Positions 1-4,275 of a stretch of 6,310 nt of DNA are shown one piece after another; position 1 is the first letter of the stretch, and each line of letters opens with the position of its first letter. This DNA comes from Spirochaetia bacterium (GTDB lineage: Bacteria > Spirochaetota > Spirochaetia > JABMQR01), in assembly GCA_016784705.1 (NCBI GenBank), contig JADHUD010000148.1:1-6310 (forward strand), written 5' to 3'. The notes under the pieces are model-generated. The model had not been told where the DNA came from, did no database searches, and saw only the letters and a program-made list of their open reading frames with translations. Made by a program: the position numbers and the translations under genes.

Positions 1-21
1 GCTATCTTGTACCTGTCCCAT
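1..21 (-). CDS. Possible 5' end of a minus-strand gene running off the window
   Basis: Read on the minus strand, an ATG at 21-19 opens a frame (M-G-Q-V-Q-D-S) that is still open at the window edge. It is preceded by a full AGGAGG Shine-Dalgarno (26-31 in plus coordinates) with a 4-base spacer. A TATACT hexamer on the minus strand (plus 56-61) could be a -10 box, but no convincing -35 lies at the right distance. Seven codons are too few to name a family. The AGGAGG next to an ATG is the main reason to list it. If real, it is divergent from the transposase remnant. Confidence 0.35.
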
Positions 22-71
22 GTTTCCTCCTGGTGCTTGTGGTTTGGATATTTCAAGTATACCAGTGATTC

Positions 72-626
72 ATGGGACTTTTTCTTTTTTATCCCCTTTT
101 TTCTCCTATTTTTGGCGACAGTTCATTTTACCGCGCGCGAGTTTTGGAAGAGCTGGTGAAAGAGGATGAGGATGTAGCCTTGTTACAGACGATACCTGGA
201 ATAGGAGCAATTGGAGCGGCAACGATCAGAGCCTTCACCGATGATATTAGCCGTTATTCAAGTGCAAAGAAATATTCAGCATATGCTGGGTTGGTACCCT
301 GGGTACAAATCTCTGACAAAACGGCACACTATGGTCATATTACCAAGCGCGGACCGATAGAACTGAGAACAGCATTTGTCCAGGCGGTTATGGGTATGGT
401 GCGGCTACAGAAGAAAACCGAAGCATATCGAATTATGTCCAAGTACCGGGAGATGAAGAAGTACAAAGGAAGTGGGAAAAGTATTGTAGCAGCTGCCCGG
501 AAGATGAGTACCATTGTCTATGCAATATTAACAACCAGGGAACCATTTGATCCGGTGAAAATGGCCTTTTCGAAGAAATATAGTGATATGCAATCGGCAG
601 CATTCAAGGCCGGTATGACTGGGTAA
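72..626 (+). CDS. IS110-family transposase, C-terminal part (truncated)
   Basis: This is the C-terminal Tnp (Transposase_20-like) half of an IS110/IS1111-type transposase. The helix-hairpin-helix-like stretch LLQTIPGIGAIGAATIRAF lies at about residues 37-55. The block SAYAGLVP (69-76) is followed by S81 in QISDKT, then GHITKRGP (88-95) and LRTAFVQA (98-105). In this family the conserved serine of this region is the strand-transfer nucleophile, and S81 is the best candidate. Full-length members have about 300-400 residues and begin with a RuvC-like DEDD domain. Here that domain is absent: an in-frame TGA sits at 66-68, just before the ATG. Residues 1-20 come from T-rich DNA and do not look like the family, so homology begins near residue 22 (about base 135). 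There is no Shine-Dalgarno before the ATG. This is almost certainly an inactive remnant. The call as IS110 is very secure. Confidence 0.9.
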   Translation: MGLFLFYPLFSPIFGDSSFYRARVLEELVKEDEDVALLQTIPGIGAIGAATIRAFTDDISRYSSAKKYSAYAGLVPWVQISDKTAHYGHITKRGPIELRTAFVQAVMGMVRLQKKTEAYRIMSKYREMKKYKGSGKSIVAAARKMSTIVYAILTTREPFDPVKMAFSKKYSDMQSAAFKAGMTG

Positions 627-660
627 TACCAGTATCTATGAGCTTGTATGAAAGCTTATG
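135..660 (+). mobile_element. IS110-family insertion sequence remnant
   Basis: The remnant consists of the 3' part of the transposase gene plus a short tail. The left side, which would carry the RuvC-like domain and, in IS110-group elements, the bridge-RNA region, is missing. Both borders are uncertain, because IS110 elements usually lack terminal inverted repeats. The left limit is set where protein similarity starts, and the right limit is placed after the weak hairpin at 639-658. The 8-mer ATACCAGT occurs at 59-66 and again at 626-633, bracketing the remnant, but this may be chance. Confidence 0.6.
639..658 (+). other. Short hairpin after the transposase stop
   Basis: TGAGCTT at 639-645 pairs with AAGCTTA at 652-658, giving 7 pairs including one G-T, with a 6-base loop. 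A run of five T follows only after eight more bases, so it is a poor intrinsic terminator. It could be left over from the IS right end. Confidence 0.3.
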
Positions 661-684
661 GTTGACTTTTTATAGGAGAAAAGA

Positions 685-1260
685 ATGAATAGAAACAGAA
701 AGATTGCAATAACCGTGGGAATATTAATTTTAATAGCATATTGCATAGTTGGGTCCAACAATCCAAATGCGAAAATTCTGGGAATGGTTTTAGAAGTCAT
801 AAGCGGACTTGCTGTTATTGGTATTGCTGTTCTGATTTTTCCATTTCTAAAACCCTATGGCAAAAAAATATCTCTGTTATATCTGGCCTTAAAAGGTGTT
901 GAAGGAATACTTATGGTTATTGCTGGAGTTTTATTTATAATCCATACTCCCTCTTTGTTAGAACTGCGTGATCAGATTTATCTGGTTCATGGCTACATAT
1001 TCGCCATACCAGCCCTGATGTTTTATTATTTATTATATAAATCAAAGCTCATTCCGGGATGGTTATCAGTTTGGGGTGTTATTGCAGCTATACTTTTAAT
1101 AATCGTAAATTTGTTAGAAGTAACGAAAATTATTCCTGTATTGGAGTTTTTGTATTTTCCAATAGTATTGAATGAAGTAGTTCTAGCAATTTGGCTAATG
1201 GTTAAAGGGTTTAATCTGTCAGTAACAAAAGGTGAAAATAATCAAATTAATGAGAATTGA
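685..1260 (+). CDS. DUF4386-type integral membrane protein
   Basis: This 191-residue protein is strongly hydrophobic, with about six predicted membrane segments near residues 7-23, 35-57, 62-88, 98-118, 126-146 and 151-176. The motifs YLLYKSKLIPGWLSVWG (115-131) and NEVVLAIWLMVKGF (163-176) are typical of the DUF4386 family. Members are uncharacterised bacterial membrane proteins, so no biochemical role can be given. The family is usually somewhat longer (about 220-235 residues). The loop after the first membrane segment seems short here, which may mean a small internal deletion. The ATG start is well supported by AGGAG at 674-678 with a 6-base spacer. No reliable promoter was found in the 58 bases after the transposase. 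Codons are AT-rich, like the rest of the left half. It probably stands alone. Confidence 0.8.
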   Translation: MNRNRKIAITVGILILIAYCIVGSNNPNAKILGMVLEVISGLAVIGIAVLIFPFLKPYGKKISLLYLALKGVEGILMVIAGVLFIIHTPSLLELRDQIYLVHGYIFAIPALMFYYLLYKSKLIPGWLSVWGVIAAILLIIVNLLEVTKIIPVLEFLYFPIVLNEVVLAIWLMVKGFNLSVTKGENNQINEN

Positions 1261-1294
1261 GTAACACCTTACTGATGAGTAAGAATGAAAAATA

Positions 1295-1324
1295 TTTATT
1301 GAACTTAAGCGTACATGTCAAACC
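1295..1324 (+). repeat. Dispersed short repeat, copy 1
   Basis: The segment has TTTATT, then GAAC, then ATGTCAAACC (1315-1324) in that order. The same three blocks recur at 3226-3250 with shorter spacing. They could be matching ends of a decayed mobile element, but the total match is short. Confidence 0.35.
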
Positions 1325-1327
1325 AAA

Positions 1328-1352
1328 CCCATAGTTGAAAAATAACTATGGG
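1328..1352 (+). other. Strong stem-loop (perfect 9-bp stem, 7-base loop)
   Basis: CCCATAGTT at 1328-1336 pairs perfectly with AACTATGGG at 1344-1352 around an A-rich loop. The stem can be extended across a bulge by CCAAA upstream and TTTGG downstream. It lies 67 bases after the DUF4386 gene and could end its transcript, but no T-run follows on the plus strand, so it is not a standard intrinsic terminator. Confidence 0.5.
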
Positions 1353-1394
1353 TATGATTTGGGATGAATAATTAAAAATCCGTATTTGCACACA

Positions 1395-1510
1395 GGTGAT
1401 GAAACCAAGGCAGGTTAATATGAGCCACGATCATTTGGTATACTCATAGCGTTGCATGAGTGGCTGACTTGTTACACGATGTGGTAGTCCAAAGACAAGC
1501 TGTTGAGGTA
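1395..1510 (+). other. Possible structured RNA or ribozyme remnant, unidentified
   Basis: Several helices can be drawn in order. AGCCA (1423-1427) pairs with TGGCT (1461-1465). Directly abutting this is CTCAT (1443-1447) with ATGAG (1456-1460). Next come CTTGT (1468-1472) with ACAAG (1495-1499), and an inner CAC/GTG hairpin with a GAT loop (1475-1483). This density of nested, adjoining helices without an open reading frame suggests RNA structure. I do not recognise a known riboswitch, RNase P, tmRNA or SRP RNA. A decayed group II intron domain is conceivable, but its hallmark 5' and domain V sequences were not seen. Confidence 0.25.
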
Positions 1511-1677
1511 AATATTGAAGAACTATAATTTAAAATTTTTACTCGTAGCTCTGAAGGAATGGAAGGAACTTGATTCTAGAATAAAAAATGAATGACAGAT
1601 TATACCCATAATTCAAAAAACCAAATTAAAAAAAATTGAGCAGAAAATGTGATATATTTGATGCATTGGAGAAAGCT

Positions 1678-2130
1678 GTGGAAAGGAATGGACTTATTAG
1701 CAAAATACTGGTGATAGTGGGAAATATCCTGCTTTGGATACCAATATTGATGCCGTGTATATTTTTAATTTTTGCTCTTGTGCAGAGAGGGCAGTTTTTG
1801 TTTGATTTCCTGATGCCGGCCGAACTGTTTCCTGCAACCATTGCCGGTGCTTTGCTGCTTTTCTGGGTAGCTGTAAGAATTAAAAAACGAAGGGCATTTT
1901 TGGGATGGGGAACGGGATTTGCGGTATTGATGCTTCTCGGCAGCCAGCTTGGTGCGGCAGTAAGCGGTTTGGCTTCCGGTGAAACTGAACCGGGTGGTGC
2001 AGCCTGGTTTATTGTTCTTGGGATGATGATCCTTTACGATCTGGCACTGGTTTTTGTGGGGATCCACGGAATCCTTCTTTTAAAAGATTTGGTTCGGGAT
2101 TCCCGGAAAAATCAGGTTCATGAAGATTGA
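1678..2130 (+). CDS. Uncharacterised 4-TM membrane protein
   Basis: This protein of about 150 residues has four likely membrane segments near residues 8-37, 47-67, 74-98 and 108-136. The segment LLFDFLMPAELFP lies between the first two and ASGETEP between the last two. A basic cluster RIKKRR (67-72) suggests a cytoplasmic loop. I have the impression of similar small unnamed membrane proteins in Bacillota but can assign no function. The start chosen is GTG 1678, because GGAG (1668-1671) sits 6 bases upstream. The same frame extends to a TTG at 1636 (14 more residues), but that start has no ribosome site, and a TAA at 1627 closes the frame. It is followed 99 bases later by a second small membrane-protein gene, so the two probably form a transcription unit. 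Confidence 0.7.
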   Translation: MERNGLISKILVIVGNILLWIPILMPCIFLIFALVQRGQFLFDFLMPAELFPATIAGALLLFWVAVRIKKRRAFLGWGTGFAVLMLLGSQLGAAVSGLASGETEPGGAAWFIVLGMMILYDLALVFVGIHGILLLKDLVRDSRKNQVHED

Positions 2131-2229
2131 TGGGATTAAAGCCGGACCATAAAAGACATAAGCTGTGAAAGGCGGAATAAAAAATTCCAAACTGAGAATA
2201 TCCGGAACTATAAATTGTGGAGATATGTG

Positions 2230-2592
2230 ATGAAAAAAAATTCAGAAGTTCCAGTAAAAGATTCCCCAACCAGTAAGGCATCCTGGCGGCAATTGAACAA
2301 AGTATGACCTGGTTCTCTGCTCGGCCGGTGGTCGATTGGACTGGCAGCAGTATTCGTACTGCTAATGACAATCAATATTTTTTTTATGCGTTTGCCGGAA
2401 AATGTATCCTGGAGAACAACTATTTTGCCCTTTTATGGTGTTTTTATGATACTCTGCGGATTGTCTGCTGGTATAATTGGAACGCTGGCAATAGTAAGGA
2501 AGCACGAACACTCTTGGCTGGTATGGCTTGCCGTCCTGCCGGGTCTATTCGGGCTGATTTTCCTGCTTGGTGAGTTTCTGGTACCCCACTGA
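2230..2592 (+). pseudogene. 3-TM membrane protein interrupted by an in-frame TGA
   Basis: An ATG at 2230, with GGAG at 2218-2221, starts a polar leader of 25 residues (ending RQLNKV). It is stopped by TGA at 2305-2307. The same frame continues without a shift through to the stop at 2590-2592, for 120 codons in all. After the TGA the frame encodes LLGRWSIGLAAVFVLLM as the start of membrane segment 1 (about residues 36-54), then segment 2 around ILPFYGVFMILCGLSAG and segment 3 around WLVWLAVLPGLFGLIFLLGE. Because one frame holds both parts and the ribosome site is intact, a single nonsense change (for example from TGG or CGA) is the simplest explanation. A shorter product from ATG 2365 (75 residues) is possible but would lose most of segment 1 and has no clear ribosome site. 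The function is unknown. It is probably co-transcribed with the preceding 4-TM gene. Confidence 0.65.
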
Positions 2593-2797
2593 TTGTCACA
2601 AAGCGGGATCCGGTTCAGCTGAACAGATTTCGTTCTATAGAGCAGCACAAATATGTGCCGTTGTAAAGCCGTTCACCCCAAAAACAATGAGTATTGCATT
2701 AGTTAAAATTAATAGTAATATAATTTGTATTGAATTATTCCAAGTATTCATTCCTGAAGAATAAAAAGGTTCGTTTTTGTGTAGAAATCATGATTGG
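2593..2797. other. Intergenic stretch with a 12-bp perfect palindrome
   Basis: No convincing gene was found. GTTCAGCTGAAC (2613-2624) is a perfect palindrome 20 bases after the preceding stop. A minus-strand frame from ATG 2751 to TAG 2635 (38 residues, one hydrophobic segment, I-I-L-L-L-I-L) could encode a small membrane peptide. Its only ribosome-site-like bases touch the ATG, so it is not called as a gene. Confidence 0.4.
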
Positions 2798-2856
2798 ATC
2801 ACTATTATTCTATTTCCCAAAAATATAAATATGTTGATTTTGGGAAATAGAGTGAT
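2798..2856 (+). repeat. Inverted repeat overlapping a promoter (candidate operator)
   Basis: CTATTTCCCAAAA (2810-2822) and TTTTGGGAAATAG (2838-2850) are a perfect 13-bp inverted repeat around a 15-base AT-rich centre. Outside it, ATCACT (2798-2803) pairs with AGTGAT (2851-2856), leaving a 6-base insert (ATTATT) on the left only. The right arm fills the spacer of the promoter at 2834-2861. It could therefore be an operator for a dimeric repressor, or a cruciform or hairpin. It could also be a small mobile-element end. Confidence 0.6.
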
Positions 2857-2861
2857 ATAAT
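2834..2861 (+). promoter_or_regulatory. Probable sigma-70 type promoter for the truncated ATPase gene
   Basis: TTGATT (2834-2839) and a perfect TATAAT (2856-2861) are separated by 16 bases. Transcription would start near 2868, about 58 bases before the ATPase ATG. The spacer coincides with the right arm of the 13-bp inverted repeat. Confidence 0.55.
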
Positions 2862-2925
2862 GGTTTTTAAAGGCTGGTCGCAACTTATGGTTACTGATTG
2901 CCTATGGAACCTAGGTGGTGAAATA

Positions 2926-3045
2926 ATGAAGTTAATTAAGAGAAAGACTTACTTAAACAGATTAATAAGTATTAAGGGCACGCCCGATATAAAAGTAATT
3001 ACTGGTGTTAGACGTTCTGGTAAATCAAAGCTTTTAGAAGAATAA
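2926..3045 (+). pseudogene. DUF4143/AAA_14-type ATPase, N-terminal remnant
   Basis: This is a 39-residue remnant of the DUF4143/AAA_14 family of ATPases, whose members usually have about 380-450 residues. It begins MKLIKRKTYLNRLISIKG, the typical family opening, and reaches the Walker A motif GVRRSGKS (about residues 28-35) before ending LLEE and TAA. Everything after the P-loop is missing: Walker B, the sensor residues and the C-terminal DUF4143 domain. The bases after the stop do not obviously continue the family in another frame, so a deletion is more likely than a simple frameshift. The start is supported by AGGTGG at 2913-2918 with a 7-base spacer, and a good promoter lies upstream, so the expression signals outlived the coding region. 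The role of the intact family is poorly known. The remnant cannot hydrolyse ATP. Confidence 0.75.
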
Positions 3046-3225
3046 ACGAACTACCGTACCAGGTGCATTTCCCACAATCGGCCATATTTTCTTGGAGGAA
3101 GGGGTGGTATGTTGTTTATGGGTAGAGGAATAAAAATAGTTGGTTTGGGTTTGGCCAGTTTTGGGAACCCGACACCGATTCCTTAAAAACACACATTTTC
3201 AGCGGAAGTGAAGCCGGATTGAGAT

Positions 3226-3250
3226 TTTATTAGAACATATATGTCAAACC
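3226..3250 (+). repeat. Dispersed short repeat, copy 2
   Basis: TTTATT (3226-3231), GAAC (3233-3236) and ATGTCAAACC (3241-3250) repeat the blocks at 1295-1324 in the same order, with six fewer bases between the second and third blocks. They may be element ends or chance in AT-rich DNA. Confidence 0.35.
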
Positions 3251-3252
3251 GG

Positions 3253-3426
3253 TTAATAAACCTTGGTAATTCTTTTCATCTTACCATTACGACTTTCAGG
3301 CTGCTGCAATCCCATGTTCAGTATTGCGGGATCTCCTGTACTTAGGAGCCCAATTCCTTCCGCTACTGCTTTCAACACACTTGCTCGTTTGTCTACAATT
3401 AAAGTCGGCTTAAAGTCGGCAGTTAC
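3253..3426 (-). pseudogene. Possible C-terminal gene remnant, unknown family
   Basis: On the minus strand a frame of 57 residues runs from just after a TAG (3429-3427) to a TAA (3255-3253). It contains FKPTLIVDKRASVLKAVAEG and ends GKMKRITKVY. The residue mix looks protein-like, but there is no ribosome site and no family was recognised. A frame of this length can arise by chance. It lies downstream of the feoB/regulator unit on the same strand, so it could be the tail of a lost gene or of a mobile element. Confidence 0.2.
3399..3420 (+). repeat. Perfect 11-base tandem duplication
   Basis: TTAAAGTCGGC occurs twice in direct succession (3399-3409 and 3410-3420). It lies inside the possible minus-strand remnant and would shift that remnant's frame if the duplication is recent, which supports decay. 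Confidence 0.7.
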
Positions 3427-3490
3427 CTACCCTCTCATCAAGACTAAACAACCGGGGAACGGCTGAAGCTGACAGCAGCCTTGCGGACTC

Positions 3491-4210
3491 TTAGGTTTCG
3501 GGAGAATCTATCCGGTAGACCTTGATATGTCCGGCGAAACGCAGGTCAAAGGTATACGTTTTACAAGTATTTGCTGATACCAGACGAACCGACTTATCAT
3601 CAAATCCATCAACAATATACTGGTTTCCCGGCATAACCCCGATCTCGAAGCAGGCATGCAGCAGGCCATCGATACGTTCACCTTCTTCGGTTATTCTTAC
3701 CACTTCTACTAAGTCGCCGGGTTCCATAGTCGTGAGGCCGGGGGCTGCAAGAATTTTCTCCGCATCTGGATTATCGGGAAAGGGATTTCCGTGCGGACAG
3801 ATGCGCGGATAGCCCAGCTCACGGTCCAGATGATTGATGAAGTCCGGTGATACTTTGTCCTGCAGATGTCCAGCCTCATCATCAGCTAACTCCCAGGGGA
3901 AATTAAGCTTCTTCACCATAAGATACTCCAGCAGATAATGACGCCGCAGCAGCTCTTCAGCCAGCCCGGTACCTTTGGGGGTCAGCATTATCATACCGTA
4001 GGTGTCCTGAAAGGCAAGTTCCAATTTCTTCAATCTCAGAACAGCCTGAGTTACGGCAGAAGCGGATACGCCGATATGGAGGCTGAGTCTCCGGTTGTTG
4101 CAGTAGGAGTAGTCCCGCAAAATCAGGTATATTTGCGTTATATATTCCGAGACTGCCGGATATTTTTTTGTGATTTCACTGATTTCCTGAGACATAGGTA
4201 ACAATAGCAT
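3491..4210 (-). CDS. DtxR/MntR-family metal-dependent regulator with C-terminal FeoA-like domain
   Basis: This is a 239-residue transcriptional regulator. Residues about 20-80 form the winged helix of the DtxR/MntR family: EYITQIYLILRDYS, then the recognition helix region SASAVTQAVLRLKKLEL and the wing ending MLTPKG. Residues about 82-150 are the dimerisation and metal-binding domain, with RRHYLLEYLM (89-98), DDEAGHLQDKVS and CPHGNPFP (138-145). Residues about 160-235 are an SH3-like FeoA domain starting LTTMEPGDLVEVVRI. H91 and E95 match the ancillary-site ligands. The positions equivalent to DtxR C102, E105 and H106 appear to be G114, Q117 and D118, so the metal site is unusual. Start: ATG 4210 has no clear ribosome site and neither does ATG 4195 (MSQEISE), so either could be used. 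The gene lies 65 bases after feoB on the same strand and probably belongs to one operon with it, regulating iron or manganese homeostasis. Confidence 0.9.
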   Translation of the reverse strand: MLLLPMSQEISEITKKYPAVSEYITQIYLILRDYSYCNNRRLSLHIGVSASAVTQAVLRLKKLELAFQDTYGMIMLTPKGTGLAEELLRRHYLLEYLMVKKLNFPWELADDEAGHLQDKVSPDFINHLDRELGYPRICPHGNPFPDNPDAEKILAAPGLTTMEPGDLVEVVRITEEGERIDGLLHACFEIGVMPGNQYIVDGFDDKSVRLVSANTCKTYTFDLRFAGHIKVYRIDSPET

Positions 4211-4275
4211 ATTCAGCCAACTTTTTCGAGCTCAATCTTTCAACTGAAAATGAATACTATTTTGCCTGCGGCCGT
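4211..4275 (-). other. feoB-regulator spacer with a small near-palindrome
   Basis: This 65-base spacer has no terminator-like hairpin and T-run, which fits co-transcription. On the minus strand TTTCAGTTGAAA (5-bp arms, plus about 4240-4252) might be an internal operator, but it is short and does not match the classic DtxR or MntR boxes that I know. Confidence 0.3.

Larger units (their letters stand above)
1261..1677. other. Non-coding stretch with hairpins and RNA-like pairing
   Basis: No credible gene was found on either strand in this AT-rich gap. It contains a strong hairpin at 1328-1352, a densely pairing segment at about 1395-1510, and one copy of a short repeat (1295-1324) that recurs near 3226-3250. 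The last 100 bases are very A-rich and contain no clear promoter. Confidence 0.6.
3046..3490. other. Decayed intergenic stretch between the two halves of the window
   Basis: No intact gene was found. The part up to about 3250 is open in short pieces on both strands, but none is recognisable. It carries the second copy of the ATGTCAAACC repeat. The part 3253-3426 holds a 57-codon minus-strand frame and an 11-base tandem duplication. A weak hairpin (GGCTG at 3461-3465 with CAGCC at 3476-3480) lies just downstream of the regulator stop but has no T-run. Confidence 0.5.

Noticed and set aside
1328..1352. Rho-independent terminator of the DUF4386 gene
   Set aside because: The stem is strong, but the plus strand continues TATGATTTGG without a T-run. 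It is kept as a hairpin only.
2305..2307. TGA as a selenocysteine codon
   Set aside because: No convincing bacterial SECIS hairpin lies directly downstream, and a small unknown membrane protein has no redox motif. A nonsense change is simpler.
1765..2371. Minus-strand frames opposite the two small membrane-protein genes
   Set aside because: The plus strand gives coherent membrane segments and ribosome sites. The minus frames are mirror effects of hydrophobic codons.
2860..2925. ATG 2860 as an earlier start for the ATPase remnant
   Set aside because: It overlaps the -10 box, lies upstream of the expected transcription start, and the family similarity begins at the ATG at 2926, which has a good ribosome site.
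3263..3466. 67-codon plus-strand frame in the gap before the regulator
   Set aside because: It has no ribosome site and no recognisable family, and the sequence around it is decayed.
3461..3480. Intrinsic terminator after the regulator gene
   Set aside because: The stem has only 5 bp with a 10-base loop, and no T-run follows on the minus strand.
3522..4201. Plus-strand frames opposite the DtxR-type regulator
   Set aside because: The minus-strand frame has clear winged-helix and FeoA-like domains. The plus-strand translations are low-complexity shadows.
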